Source: Eurosta solidaginis (Eukaryota; Arthropoda; Insecta; Diptera; Tephritidae). Taken from it: a DNA stretch of 64,000 nucleotides. The stretch lies in contig NC_090319.1 in the NCBI RefSeq assembly GCF_040869045.1, positions 360,299,739 through 360,363,738 on the forward strand, written 5' to 3'. Positions 40,658 to 54,428 of the stretch are shown here, one piece after another. The notes below the pieces were generated by a model. That model was not told where the DNA came from. It saw nothing but the letters and a program-made list of their open reading frames with translations, and did no database searches. How positions within the stretch are numbered: position 1 is the first letter of the stretch; the number at the start of each line of letters is the position of its first letter. Made by a program: the position numbers and the translations under genes.

Positions 40658-42249
40658 TATACACTTTGTCCTAAATCTCCCTTAACGGAAGGCAGAGGAT
40701 AGCAGGTTCAACAAGGTTGGACTATAAGAATTTGCTTTTGGAAGCGTTATTTTCGTGCAAAAATGCGTTCTAATCGCAAACTAAAAATTGTAAATCAAAT
40801 TTTTGAAGGATGCTTTTTCAGTAAGTATTCGCAAAAATGGTCTTTATTATACTTTGTTATCTAATTGACCCTATATGTTTGCCTTTGTATGCAAGGATTT
40901 TATGACGTGATACAAGGTCGAACTAATTTAGTACTGAATCTAGTGACGATGTACAATGGGCTGGTATGTCCAACTGTGAGCCTTAAAAATTTTATTTGCA
41001 GACTATTTATGGACTGCGTACTGTGCATGGATGTGAGGTCGACGACCTTAAAATATTTTATCATATGATTTTTTTTTTTCGAAAATTAGATATTTACATA
41101 GGTGAAATCGTCTTGAAAAATGCAAATTTACTCGTGCAAAAATATTTTTAAAATTGCAAATAGACATAAAGCAGTAGGGGTTTTAAATTCGCACTTTTGC
41201 AGTATCTACACAAATTTTTTTATAAATCCTAATAAATACTGTGGCTATCTACAAAATGACAGCAGTAGCTACAACTTAGTAGAACACCAATTGAAATTTC
41301 AGCATGTTTCCTAATCAAAAAATCGTATCTACACATATACGACTTTTTAAAAAAAAATATCAGCTTTTTACGACTTCTTTCTTTTTATAGAAAGCAGCAT
41401 CTACACAATAGCAAATATCGCTTCTGAATAGGTTTTTTAAAAACTTTTACATAGAGGGAGATCTGTATCTACAGTTTCGCGTGTAAGGAATCAAAGTTTA
41501 AATTTTATTATTATTATTTTTTTTTTCGTTAACAAAAATACCACATGTAAATTAGTCTTTAATTTTTAACTGAAAAAACAGCACATGCTGAAAGGTACAG
41601 ATGCAAAATCGTTATGTACAATAGCTCAGTTTCAGTTCAATTGTAGATGGGTATCTTATTAGGAGGGAAGTATACTCTTAGGTTTATGCTGATATTTTTA
41701 TTTTTTTTTCTTACGCAATGCGATGTCAAATTTGTATAACATATTAATTTTTATGTATGTATCTCATTTCAATTCTATAATTTTAATTTTAATTATGGTC
41801 TTGTAATAACATTCATATCATATCTATTCTATTACAGTAATTAGTCCAGCGCTTTGTGTTTGCGTTGACTTTAAATAATAAAAAAAAAAACAAATATCAA
41901 ACACTTTCTTATGCCAATTTCACACAGGGGCTTAATGAAATAATTAGTCAAGTTTTCTTCATTAAATCCCTAACTGAACTCAATCTTCCATACAAAAGAC
42001 AAATGCTTAATTATCTCATTATAGCTTATTGAATGCTTAATCGAGAGAAAAATCCAGTCGGCTTTGCTTGGTACTTCGATTTTTATTGGCAATGTAACAA
42101 TAATTTACGAAAAATAGAAAGACACGAAAAAAATCAAAATTTAATTTTCGCTGCATTTGCTGCAAAAGATGATATGGCTTTTTCGAAAATAGGCACATAT
42201 TTGGTTAGGTGTAACATCTGGATAGTTGCGCAAATGAGGATAAATATAA
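40658..42249. other. Unassigned AT-rich intergenic DNA
   Basis: Nothing recognised. Open frames of 60-80 codons are AT-rich and lack any motif. Confidence 0.4.
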
Positions 42250-42486
42250 TAAGAGACGTCACTCGTTACTTTGCGTAATGTTATTCGTTAGGGTACTCTC
42301 AGGTTTTTTTTTTTGGCGAGATGTGCATAAACGTCTTCTATACATTTCGTGGGGTATTTGTGTTTATTTAACTTTATTTAATTAATTAATTAATTCTCTT
42401 TCCAAAAATAACATCTGAATAAGGTGTATACATGGCATGGATAAATGCGAGACAATTAAAAATGTTCCTCACAGAAAACATTAGGC

Positions 42487-42843
42487 CAAAGAGTATATAT
42501 TTGTTAAGAGGCGTCACTCGATACTTTTGTTGTTGCCAAAGCAAATTACTCGATGTTTTCTCAAGGTAGTCGTTAGTTTTTTTTTGTCAGATGTATTTAT
42601 AAAAACGCCTTCTATACATTTTCGTGGGGTATTTTGTTTATTTTATTGATTGTATTAAATTAATTAATTTATTCTCTTTCCAAAAATTGCAATTATGCAA
42701 GGTCACTTCGCCGCATAAATATATAGGATGCAGTTAAAGAAAACTAAACAAAACTTCCTTGAGAATCACATTCGACATGACAGGGTTGCTTTGGCAACAA
42801 CAAAAGTATCGAGTGACGCCTCTTAACAAATATATACTCTTTG
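42487..42843. mobile_element. Small TIR element flanked by ATTAGGC
   Basis: Arms of about 54 bp (CAAAGAGTATATATTTGTTAAGAGGCGTCACTCG... and its reverse complement at 42790-42843), flanked by ATTAGGC at 42480-42486 and 42844-42850. A diverged direct repeat of part of it precedes at about 42255-42365. No coding. Confidence 0.72.
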
Positions 42844-42860
42844 ATTAGGCATCAATTTTT

Positions 42861-44227
42861 TTGATTTCCAGCGAGTTACTCGCCACTCGTAGCAGACTGG
42901 TGGCTCTTATTTATTTATCCTCTTTGGTTGCGCATGCATTTTATTTTGTTTGTATTTATAGTTAAGAAGGGAACGGCTGCTTTCCATTTTAACTATTTTT
43001 TGTAAAAACGAAATATTTTTTTGGAGCTGCTGACAGATGTTCGCTTAATGAAGCAAAAGGCTCTGTATGAAAAGGGAAACCTAATTATTTCATTAAATAA
43101 AATTGTGATTCGATAAGTTTCTGTGTGAAAACGGTATTAACCCGCTAAAAATTTTCAAATTAATTTAAGTCCAAATATGTTAACGGCCTTTAAGGCGCCA
43201 AGGTACGCAAAACTAAAGATTTTGGAGGAGATGGAAAACTGTCTTACCCCAAACCGTGCACTATTCAATGAGGCCCCAGGTAGTTGATTACACTCTTTCA
43301 CTACTTTTTTGGAACGTTCACGAGTCAGCAACGAGCCCCAGGTGAGTTATCCTACCATATATCTTTTTTTAAATTATAATCCCCTTCACATTTGCGAATT
43401 TGGAATTAATAATTTTATAATTTTATACTTTTGAACTTGCTAAGGGGTTTGTGAATTAATTATTCTACTTCGTAAATACAACCATTAATCTCCTTTGTTT
43501 ATAAATAAATTGTGATTACTCGTTAGTAATTCTTCTTTTATTTTCTTTTTATTTGCGTGCGATCGCGCCCCACGACCCGGGTGCTACATTCCCCCCGCAA
43601 CTCAGTGTAATTCAAAGTAGAAATGAGACATTGTTATTACCACAAGCCAAAGAAATATAAGACATACCTACTTATACTTATGTTCGCTGCGCTCATTTTT
43701 TAACTGTAATACAATCCTTTATAGACGATGATTTCATTACAATGCAATGTGCATTTTGTGTACAATTTCGCATAGAAGAAAATTTTGAAACTGATTAACA
43801 ATATATATATGTGTGTGTTAGGGATGTTGCGAATATGGAGGCAGATTTCTCGAAGTGTGTTTTATTGTCAAAATCTCTGATTTACACCACTCCAATTTCT
43901 CAGACACGGATAGTTTAGATACCAAAGTACTGTCTTTCTTTTTATCTTTAAGCATTTTTTAATGGAGTGCTGGTATTGTAAATTTTCCCGTAAAATATTC
44001 CCGATTTATTTTCTTAGACCTTGAACTATATCTAGCGTGTCATTTTTAGATGGAAGCAAGAAATAAAATTTGCTAATAATCTAGTTTCCAGGGTTTGAAC
44101 TGGTATGAACGCCTAGATTAACTATTGTGCATTCATTGTAGGTTACGTAGCAAAACGTAGCGTTTACATATTCTCATTATAAAATTACATTTTTCATTAT
44201 CAATTTATATTTTCTTAATATAATAAT
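42861..44227. other. Unassigned intergenic DNA
   Basis: No gene or repeat family recognised. (TATATG/GTGT) microsatellite near 43802-43820. Confidence 0.4.
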
Positions 44228-44228
44228 A

Positions 44229-44418
44229 AACTTTACACCTAAATTATTAAATCTTACAGTTTATATCACAGTCCTAATTATTCTAATAAAAGCGTGTTAC
44301 ATTGTGATAACAATATCCTAAATGTTCTTAATTATACCATCAAAATTTAACACGCTTTTGTTAGAACAATTAGGACTGTGATATAAACTGTAAGATTTAA
44401 TAATTTAGGTGTAAAATT
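44229..44418. mobile_element. Short foldback (MITE-like)
   Basis: Arms 44229-44302 and 44341-44418 are near-perfect reverse complements (TTTACACCTAAATTATTAAA...GCGTGTTA) around a 38-bp loop. It directly abuts the following Helentron-like element. Confidence 0.75.
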
Positions 44419-44426
44419 TTAATGTT

Positions 44427-46243
44427 AACAAGTAAGGAAGGCTAAGTTCGGGTGTAACCGAACATTACGTACTCAGTTGAGAGCTATGGTGACAACATAA
44501 GGGAAAATAACCATGTAGGAAAATGAACCGAGGGTAACCCTGGAATGTGTTTGTATGACATGGGTTTCAAATGGAAGGTACTAAAGAATATTTTAAAAGG
44601 GAGTGGGCCATAGTTCTATAGGTGGACGCCATTTCAGGATATCGACATAAAGGTGGACCAGGGGTGACTCTAGAATATGTGTTGTACGATATGGGTATCA
44701 AATGAAAGGCGTTAATGAGTATTTTAAAAGGGAGTGGGCCTTAGGTGGGCGCCTTTTCGAGATATCGCCATAAAGGTGGACCAGGGGTGACTCTAGAATG
44801 TGTTTTTACGATATGGGTATCCAATGAAAGGTGTTAATGATTATTTAAAATGTAGTGGGCCTTAGTTCTATAGGTGGACGCCTCTCTGAGACATCGCCAT
44901 AAGGGTGGACGAGGGGTGACTCTAGAATGTGTTTGTACGATATGGGTATCAAATTAAAGGTATTAATGAGGGTTTTAAAAGGGAGTGGACCTTAGTGGTA
45001 TATGTGAAAGCGTTTTCGAAATATGTGGACTAGGGTGACCCAGAACATCATCTGTCGGGTACCGCTAATTTATTTATATATGTAATACCAGGAACAGTAT
45101 TCCTGCCAAGATTCCTAGGGCATTTGATTTCGCTCTGCAGAACTTTTGTCATTTTATTCTACTTAATATGATAGGTTGTCACGCCCATTATACAAAGTTT
45201 TTCTAAAATTATATTTTGCGTCAAAAACCAATCCAATTACCATGTTTCATCTCATTTTTCATATTTGGTATAGAATTATAACATTTTTTTTATTTTTCGT
45301 AATTTTCAATATCGAAAAAGTGGGCGTGGTCATAGTCGGATTTCGGCCATTTTTTATACCAAGATAAAGTGACTTCAGATAAGTACGTGAACTAAGTTTA
45401 GTAAAGATATGTCGATTTTTGCTCAAGTTATCGTGTTAACGGCCGAGCGGAAGGACAGACGGACGACTGTGAATAAAAACTGGACGTGGCTTCAGCCGAT
45501 TTCGCCCATTTTCACAGAAAACAGTTAACGTCATAAAATCTATGCCTCTACCAAATTTCAAAAGGATTGGTAAATTTTTGTTCGATTTATGGCATTAAAA
45601 GTATTTTGAAATTTTCTTTTAGTTTTATATTTTGTTGCACCATATCATTACTGGAGTTGAATGTTGACATAATTTACTTATATACTGTAAAGATATTCAA
45701 TTTTTTGTTAAAATTTGACTTTTAATTTTAATTTTTCCTTAGCACACATATAGTAATATGAGTAACGTTTCTGCCAAATTTCATCATGATATCTTCAACG
45801 ACTGCCAAATTACAGCTTGCAAAACTTTGAAATTACCTTCTTTTAAAAGCGGTGCCAAGCCTATTGTCCAAAATTTTACTAATTTTCTATTCTATGTCAT
45901 AAGGTCAACCCACCTACCAAGTTTCATCGCTTTAGCCGTCTTTGGTATTGAATTATCGCACTTTTTCGATTTTTCGACATTTTCGATATCGAAACAGTGG
46001 GCGTGGTTATGGATTTCGTTCATTTTAAATAGCGATCTGAGATGGGTGCCCAGGAACCTACATACCAAATTTTATCAAGATACCTCAAAATTTACTCAAG
46101 TTATCGTGTTAACGGACAGACGGACGGACGGACGGACATGGCTCAATGAATTTCTTTTTTCGCCCAGATCATTTCGATATATAGAAGTCTATATCTATCT
46201 CGATTAGTTTATGCCGTGAGCTCTGCTCAGCTGAGTATAAAAA
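44427..46243 (+). mobile_element. mini-me/Helentron-like element, family 1, copy 4
   Basis: Complete: AACAAGTAAGGAAGGCTAAG to CTCAGCTGAGTATAAAAA, with about four minisatellite units (44540-45060) and a GGACGGACGGACGG microsatellite near 46125. Same internal order as copy 2. Confidence 0.72.
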
Positions 46244-47164
46244 TATATAATTATGTACAATATGGAATTTTTTTTGTCGCAGACGAAGAATGCTAATTAT
46301 CGTTAAAGGTTACAATGAACTTATAAAGTGTGATATTTCTTTACAATCAATTTATTTTTTACTTTTTAGTTAATTTTATTAACCATTAATAAAACTTATT
46401 TTTAAAAAAGTTTTTTTTTCTTTAATTTTATTTTATAAGGGCACTGAAATAAACGAGGGTTCTAGGCATTGTGAATTCATACAAGTGGAGAATGCTTGAA
46501 AAAACGTAAACAGTAAACAGCTCAATTGTGTTTTAAAAACATTTTTGTAAACGACTGGTAAATTGCATTATTCACTTATTTTAAAATGTTTGCTTAACTG
46601 GATGCTCCTACTGTCTCTATTGGCTGAATTTTTTTCAATCAATATCTTATTTTCTATAGGCACATCTAAAGGAAAAGTTGGTTTGAAACACAAATGAGTA
46701 ATCCATGGCAATTCAATTTATTTGCCGCTAGCAAGCAAACAAACCTTTCTTTAATTCTCTGGCCATTCGTGACAGCCTTTCTCTTTGTCAGCCTTATTTA
46801 ACAGGTAAATATTCCAAAGGAAGAATAGAAAGATTCTTCACTTGTAGGAATTCACATGGTTCTAGGCTATTATATGTGAACTTATACAAAAACCCTTGGC
46901 TTAAGTATAACCTTGGCTTAAGTTATATTTTTATAATCACTTTAAAAATATATATTTACGAGCCGGACCCGTGCGCATCTTGCGCAACCAATATAAAAGT
47001 CTCTTATCAAATATCAACAGAAGTCAGCTGTTCTATCAATCAAATAAAACTTACAGCTTACGCTGCCATCTAGCGTAAGGTAGCAACTGCCGGTAATGCA
47101 GAGCAAATATTCACAATAGTGCCATAGTATAAATAAATTTTTTTGTGTGCTCACAATCGTCTTT
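46244..47164. other. Unassigned intergenic DNA
   Basis: No gene or transposon recognised. Confidence 0.4.
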
Positions 47165-48692
47165 TTTTAAACGGTTTTATTTAGGTAGACTTGACAGGCT
47201 GCACGGCCAGCGCGAATTTTGTAATTAAAATTTAAGTAACTTCCCGATAAGCTACAAGCTTGAAACTTGGAATGTAGTTCAGAACCCGATGACAATGCAA
47301 TAATAAGAAAAAAATCGCCGCTAGGTGGCGCAAGGATCGAGATATTCACAAAAATCGTATTTGTGTTCCGATTTGGCTCATATTTGAAACACATAATACA
47401 TACATGAATAGAAAGCGACCTATGAAAAAAATCGCCCTAGGTGGCGCAAGGATCGAGATATTCATAAAAATCGTATTTGTGGTCCGATTTGGCTCATATT
47501 TGGAAATCATATTGGGCATACAGAAATAGAAGCTGCTTTAGTAAAAAAAAAAATAAATAAAAACAAGTAAGGACGGGACTGTCTTCGGCTGTGCCGAAGA
47601 CTTCATACCTTTCATGAATGGGGCTGAACAATAATCTTATCCCGTTCGTAATCTCCAAATAATCGGATGTATAAGATAAGAAATATATAGTGAACAGATG
47701 TACATACCTAAACGATTTTTAAGATAAATATAAAATAAAAAATGACAAAAAACCACCTTATCTGAACGATCGGTTGTATGGGATATATATTATATATAGC
47801 TCCGATCAAAATGATTTTTACAGGAAATCTTCTATGATATATGTATTAGAATATATATCACCAAGTTCCACGTTTTATATTGGAAACGAAGGGAGAAATC
47901 GACAAAAATCTTTCTATCTGAACGATCGGTTGTATGGGATATATACTATATATAGCTCCGATCAAAGTGATTTTTTCAGAAAATCTTCTATGATATATTA
48001 AAATATATATCACCGAGTTTCACGTTTATACTTTCTAAATTAAGGGAGAAATGGCCAAAAATCTTTCTATCTGAACGATCGGTTGTATGGGATATAACTA
48101 TATATAGCTCCGATCAAAGTGATTTTTTCAGGATATCTTCTATGATATATTAGAATATATATCACCGAGTTTCACTTTTATACTTTCTAAATTGCGGCAG
48201 GAATGACCAAAATCGTCTTATCTGAACGATCGGTTGTATGGGAGATATATGTTATAGTGGTCCGATCCTACCGGATCCGACAAATGTCTAATATAATACA
48301 AAAATACATCCTTGTGCCAAATTTCATTGAGATATCTCAAAATTTGAGGGACTAGTTAGCGTTCAAACAGACAGACGGACGGACGGACAGACGGAAAAGG
48401 CTATATCAACTCAGTTCGTCGCCCTGATCAATTCGGTATACTTAATCGTGAGTCTATCTTCTATATTTCTCAACGTTACAAACATCGGACCAAAGTTAAT
48501 ATACCTTTTCATGTTCATGAAAGGTATACAAATTTTTAAGTTAAACGGTTTTATTGAAAGCAATACTTACATTAAGTAGTAATAATACCAAAAGATAGAA
48601 AATAATTAGGTAGGTCCTAGGTGCTAGTCATTACACTCCTCATCAATCGGGGGCGTTGATCAGACAATTAAATAAAAGCGTCTTCGGGAGTT
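47165..48692 (-). mobile_element. Composite element 2, reversed copy, split by another element
   Basis: 47165-47555 is the tail and two tandem units in reverse (CTAGGTGGCGCAAGG at 47322 and 47434). 48532-48692 is one palindrome arm (AAGTTAAACGGTTTTATTGA). Between them sits the family 3 element at 47562-48531. Order and orientation equal those of 28930-30772 reversed. Confidence 0.7.
47562..48531 (+). mobile_element. mini-me/Helentron-like element, family 3, with four 151-157-bp units
   Basis: Starts AACAAGTAAGGACGGGACTG and has a short stem CTTCGGCTGTGCCGAAG, then a CTTTCATGAA tip mirrored at the end (TTCATGAAAGGTATACA). GAACGATCGGTTGTATGGGA recurs at 47763, 47920, 48073 and 48224. GACGGACGGACGG-type microsatellite near 48372. 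Shares the AACAAGTAAGGA tip with family 1. Confidence 0.7.
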
Positions 48693-50563
48693 AAAAATGC
48701 CACTTTCAGTACTTTTTTCACATAATTTATTTACCACTTGGGTATCTTAAATGTTCGCCTCTATAAGTAAGGCCGTGTCAAACTATTACGTTCATTTTGT
48801 TTTCACATTTCCATTATATATGTTTAATTTGTTCACAAAAAAATTCAAAAAGGTCTTTGTGAAGACAAACTATTTTTACCAACGCCATATCCAACCAAGG
48901 ATCCTCCCCTGTGCAGCGCTACTAAAAACTTTCGAAGAATGTTTTGTCATTCCTACAACAAGTACACCAAAATTTATGTATTATGCCTTATTTTTGTAAA
49001 AACTTCGATAAGATAATGGAATTCTAAATATACAAAATATTGTAACTAACTGTTGCTGTTTTGTCCTGAAAATCATACCCCCTAAGATATAGAGGAATGT
49101 TGCGGTTATGTATTGTTATTTAAAATGTATGAATCCGGCTCGATTCGGACCAGCATCTTCTGGCACTAAGCGGACTGCCGCGGGCTCGTCTATCCCCTGA
49201 CATATTTTGGTAAATAATAACTTGGTAATATGAGTAGTTCAATAATACAATACAATTCAAATGTTAGCGTTTTTGGGGGATATTTTGGTCAAGTTTGTAC
49301 AACATATGTATTAGAAGGGCATATGTTTTACATCTGACTGCCAAAGACAGATATACAAAGAAGCTGTGCGGTTTTTAGGGATGGAAAAACGTTTCAGAGT
49401 ATTGCAATCACTTTAATGTGGTTTTGTACAACTTTTTATCATTACGGCACCATTTAAGTGTGGCAAAAGGCAGTAAAGAATTAAATAACTGACGTACAAA
49501 AGTTACGTCAAGTGGCCCTGTTGTGCTGAAGAAAAAAAAGTTTTTGTAATGGCTTCCGTAGAAATTTATTTATTCTGCTACTCCTATTTTTTCATAACGG
49601 GTAAAAATTTTACCCTCTTCTTACCGCTGTTAATACACACGCACCATTTCAGATAGTAAGGTGAACGCTATTACTATTTACTCCACCATGCAACTGAAGT
49701 TTAAAATAAAATTGGACAATTTTAACACCCCTATACATTTAAACATACATTTTCAACGCTCAACTAAAGGCTACATAAAATGTTCAAATAAATCTATTAT
49801 AAAAAGTTGTCTTCAAAACTATAGTCCAAAACAATAAAAATATAAATCTCAAATTACATGTCTACAATATTGAATATATTTTGGACGAGTCATACTGCAG
49901 CTTATGTGAAGAACTACTCGTTTGCGAATGTGAATATTCGCAACATCACTAATATGCACATCAGTAAATAGGTCTGCGTCTGATGGTTCTCCATACAAAT
50001 TGTTTTGTACACACTAATTTTATAAGCACAGAAATTGAAGAACGCACAGTGGTGAATACCTACTGAAGAAAATTTGCAAAACAAATTTATAATTTACAAC
50101 TACAAAAAATTATATATAAATGTTTTCAAATAATGGCACTAAGGATGGTACAGATTCGAAGCCGCTTATTTCCATACAACTTTCTGTCGTGAGATTAGTC
50201 CAAATTTGTTTGAAAAACGAATGGTTTTGAAAATAAATTAATAATGAAATTATATTAAAGATTTTGTTGTATGGTAGGAGCCACGCCCCTTTATTTTTAA
50301 ACAATTATACTATGCATATATCTTCTGAGCATACAACCAATCATTTGCTCTACGACCAAACTGAAAACACCTATAAAAGCCAGGAGCCTGATATCTGTGT
50401 CATTTATATGTGGGGTCTGGAGCCTATCGAGAGCGGATCCGACTGCAAAACATGCTCGATCGAGTCCTCCTGCAACCCGCATTTCCTACACCCGCCCCCA
50501 GTTTAGAAGAAGGTATGGTAGTGCCTAGTAGGGAATACCCCATTATAAGCCTACAGTTCCCCC
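48693..50563. other. Unassigned intergenic DNA
   Basis: No gene or transposon recognised; open frames of up to 82 codons have no family motif. Confidence 0.4.
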
Positions 50564-51799
50564 TTTTTATACCCGCTGTAATTGTACATAGGGTATTATA
50601 ACTTTGATTGGATAACGGTTGGTTGTACAGGTATAAAGAAATCGAGATAGATATAGACTTCCATATATCAAAATCATCAGTATCAAAAAAAAATTTGATT
50701 GAGCCATGTCCGTCCGTCCGTCTGTCCGCTAATACGATAACTTGAGTAAATATTGAGAGATCTTCACCAAATTTGGTACACGAGCTTATCTCGACCCAGA
50801 ATAGATAAATGCGCGAAATCGGATGATAACGACGCCCACTTTTTATATATCATTTTGGAAAACACAAAAACCTGAGTATTTAGTAAATAATACACCTAGA
50901 ATGTTGAAATTTGACGTGTGGACTGATATTGAGACTCTTGATAAAAATTTGAAAAAATGTTTTAAAATGGGCGCGGCACCGCCCACTTGTGATAAAATCA
51001 ATTTTACAAATAATATTAATGATAAATCGTTAAACCTATCGTAACAAAATTCGGCAGATAGTTTGCCTTTACTACAAGGAATGCTTTGAAGAAAAATTAA
51101 CGAAATCGGTTAAGGACCACGCCCACTTTGATATAAAAGATATTTAAAATGGTCGCAGACGAATAAAATAAGCTATACTTTACAAGAAAGAGCTTTATGT
51201 CAATGATATTTCATTTCCCAAGTGGATTTACAACAATAAATAGGAAAAATTTCAAATTAAAAAAAATGGGCGTGGCACCGCCCCTTTTATGACTAAGCAA
51301 TTTTCTATGTTTCGGGAGCCATAACTCGAAGAAAAATTAACAGATCGTAATAAAATTGGGTACAAAAATTTTCCCTATAGCAGTAAATATTTCTGGAAAA
51401 AATAGACGAGATCGGTTAAAGACCACGCCCACTTTTATATAAATGATTTTTAAAAGGGTCGTAGACGAAAATAATAAGTTAAATCTTAGCGAAAAATAGT
51501 TTTGTACCAATCGTATTTTTATTGTTCTGTTATATCTTTATTTCAAAATAAACAGTGGGGAAATCCCCATATTTGAAGGAAAACTGCATTATTACCCGTT
51601 CAAAGTCATTGGTGTTAGCCTCTGTATCCTCTTTGCTTCTTTTAAACAAAAATTAGTTCAGAATAGAACCCTATGAATATGTTATTGCGCAGCCTTGTAA
51701 CACTATTAAGCACACAAAACAAACAACAATAACATTTAAAGTGTACAGCTGGGTAAGTAATGTTCAGTTTCACCCGAACTTAGACTTCCTTACTTGTTA
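50564..51799 (-). mobile_element. mini-me/Helentron-like element, family 2, full copy
   Basis: Right to left from AACAAGTAAGGAAGTC (51799) to TACAGCGGGTATAAAAAG (50564). Carries GTCCGTCCGTCCGTCTGTCC near 50708 and several CCACGCCCACTTT boxes, but no minisatellite. Confidence 0.68.
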
Positions 51800-52789
51800 G
51801 TGATAAGAGTAACTTTGTTATCTAAGGTCGCAAAACCTCACATGATCTGCGACACTTTGCATTCTGCGCTTGAATCCACGCTTTTCCTGCTCGGCCTTTC
51901 ATGTAGAACTATTTTTATTTAAACAAAGTTATCTATCGTTAGTTCAATTCACAAAGGTCCTACCTAACAAATTTAAAATTTTACAGAAGCAAAAACATTT
52001 TTACTTTCACCTCATTCAGTGCATGAATGTGTGGCATAACTCATAATATTTTATTTTTATTACTGAGGGTATATTTAAGTATATCATACCAAAATATGTA
52101 AAAAACGTAGTTTTGAAAAAAAAAAGTTTACTAGTGCCTTTGTGAATCAAGCGATATTAACCTTAAAAATTACCAGATAGAGAAATATGGAATTAACTCA
52201 ATTTAGCCGTTTATCCTTACTTCATTACCACTGTGCGGTGTCCCCATCTGGATCGCATCATGAGCACATCCGTGCACTTACATACATGCATACAAACATA
52301 TGTATATATTAATGCATGCATGTTATGGAGAAAAAAATTGTCAAAAAGGACGGCAATAAAAAAAATGCTTCTAAATCTCAGAATCAAATTTTTTTATGTA
52401 AAACAAACTTGTTTACTTACCTCACTTATATAAATAATAATTCTTCCAAATGGTTGGTAAATAAATTTTTTAAGGTATACCCACTTTTTCACAATTTACC
52501 CCAAACAAACTGATCTTAATAACTCGAGCATCAACGGACAACTGATCTGTGATCACCAGCTCGGAAATTGGCAGTGCCGCAAGTGCATACACATATTCAT
52601 CAACACCCACCAAAAACTGTCTGCCTTATATAAAAGCTTATTTCATTCGAGAAAAATATGTCAAAATGGCGTAACGATATTCTTAAACTAATCAAATCTA
52701 GTGCTAACTTAGCGTCAGCTTTTTTGACCTATATATAGCACGTACTAAATTATGTCAAAAAATGACACTAACTTTAGCATCTACTTTAT
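51800..52789. other. Unassigned intergenic DNA
   Basis: AT-rich, with ACATACATGCATACA-type runs near 52280-52320. No gene recognised. Confidence 0.4.
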
Positions 52790-53340
52790 TTCGACTACGC
52801 TTGCAAACTATTAAATTTTCTTCTATTAAATATGGGCGGTGCCACGCCCGTTTCCCAAAATGTTTATTTATTTTTAAGTTTTCGTTCTTTGCTACACAAT
52901 ATCACTACCAAGGGTTTACATTTTTTGTTCCCATTAGACTTTGAAAATTTTTTGTTTAATTTAGTGCGGTGCATATATTGTGGTGAATGTTAGCAATTTC
53001 GGATGCGTCACTGTGCTGCTAGTAAATAGATGGTACACAACAACAGTAAGATATATACACACATAAATAAAAGGCAACGAAAAATATTTCACATACAGCG
53101 AAGAGAAAATTCCACACACAAATAACCATCAGCTAGCAGTGAAGAGAATACACACACACGTAGACGGCAATTAAGTGTGCATATTGCCTTATATAAACTA
53201 CAGATATACATGTACGTAGCCAAAGCCAATGAGAGGTACAGAAACGAGTAATTAATAACCAACAAGTCTAGACCCTGGGAGAAATAGGTGAACGAGGCGA
53301 ACTGAGAGTATAAGAGCAACGCGGTGCAATCTATGGAATC

Positions 53341-53534
53341 CATGGCGCAACGATACAAGGTGGCAGCATGGAACAGCTGATTATAAACTTTTTTTATATG
53401 ATTTGATACATCAACTTCCGGCGCAGTACGATTTTGACATTTGTCCATCGAATTTACAAAAACAAAGTACATGGAATTTTTATTTATGTTTGTAGGTATG
53501 TCACCATGCTGCCACCTTGTATCATTCCGCTATG
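53341..53534. mobile_element. CATGGCG MITE copy 1, 8-bp duplication
   Basis: 194 bp. Ends CATGGCGCAACGATACAAGG and its reverse complement; flanked by ATGGAATC at 53333-53340 and 53535-53542. hAT-like by duplication length. Central CTTCCGGCGCAGTACGATTT is shared with the next two copies. Confidence 0.88.
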
Positions 53535-54250
53535 ATGGAATCAGTATCAAAGATGACTTGATACGAAACTCTCTAGTTTTTTTCTCTCTCACGAGGGCGA
53601 AGCGGGTGCCAGAACAAAAATGTGCCGGCTAAAACGAAAAACGGGCCAAATTTTCGGTAAACTTTAGTTTGACCTACAACTGTAGAAATGCGTTCAAAAA
53701 TTATGGGAAAAAAGATAAAAATACTTGTTTTAGTGTAAATATTATTGGTTCAAAGGCGGATGGTAAATATTATTTCGAATTCAAAAGTTATCACTAAAAA
53801 CAGGTTTTGTAAATATGAAGTCCCGATGCAACCAGTCCATTTTGATAACAGAACCTGGAACGTCAGACATGTAAGATAAGCCCTATCTACTAAATGATGT
53901 TAACTATTATATCCTAGATCCGATTTACTCAAATTTCGAAAGAATATTTGGTTTTCACTGTGAGTTAAGTGCGTTACAATATTTGACTAATTAATTTAAT
54001 CAAAATGTAAATTTTACTTAGATTTGTTTATATTTAACTCTAACTAGTCGTATTATTGTAAAATAAGTTTAAAGAAAGGAATATTTTCGACTATCATTTT
54101 ATTAAATGGTTGAAACTATAAAATCGCCGAAATGTATGTCAAAAATCCCCATAATCAGATCTATTCATTTTTATTTGGAGTGGCATCATTGACAAAAATG
54201 TGCATTTTGACAGCGCTCTCTCGAACCAAAGAGTCGCAAATCCATTCATC

Positions 54251-54428
54251 CATGGCGGAACGATATAAGGTGGTAGCATGGGACAGCTGATTATAAACTT
54301 TTTTATTTGATTTGATACACCAACTTCCGGCGCAGTACGATTTTGAAATTTACAAACAAAGTACATGGAATTTTTATTTATGTTTGTAGGTATGTTACCA
54401 TGCTGCCACCTTGTTTCGTTGCGCCATG
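54251..54428. mobile_element. CATGGCG MITE copy 2, 8-bp duplication
   Basis: 178 bp, CATGGCGGAACGATATAAGG to CGTTGCGCCATG, flanked by CATTCATC at 54243-54250 and 54429-54436. Confidence 0.88.

Noticed and set aside
42033..42278. 81-codon frame
   Set aside because: No recognisable domain; runs into a repeated element.
48751..48999. 82-codon open frame
   Set aside because: AT-rich, no motif, no splice context; likely chance.
50264..50601. Overlapping 60-80-codon frames with Cys/Pro content
   Set aside because: No family match and opposing frames of similar length; not supportable.
53089..53472. 127-codon minus-strand frame
   Set aside because: Spans the boundary between solo LTR and a MITE, so it is a chance frame across two elements.
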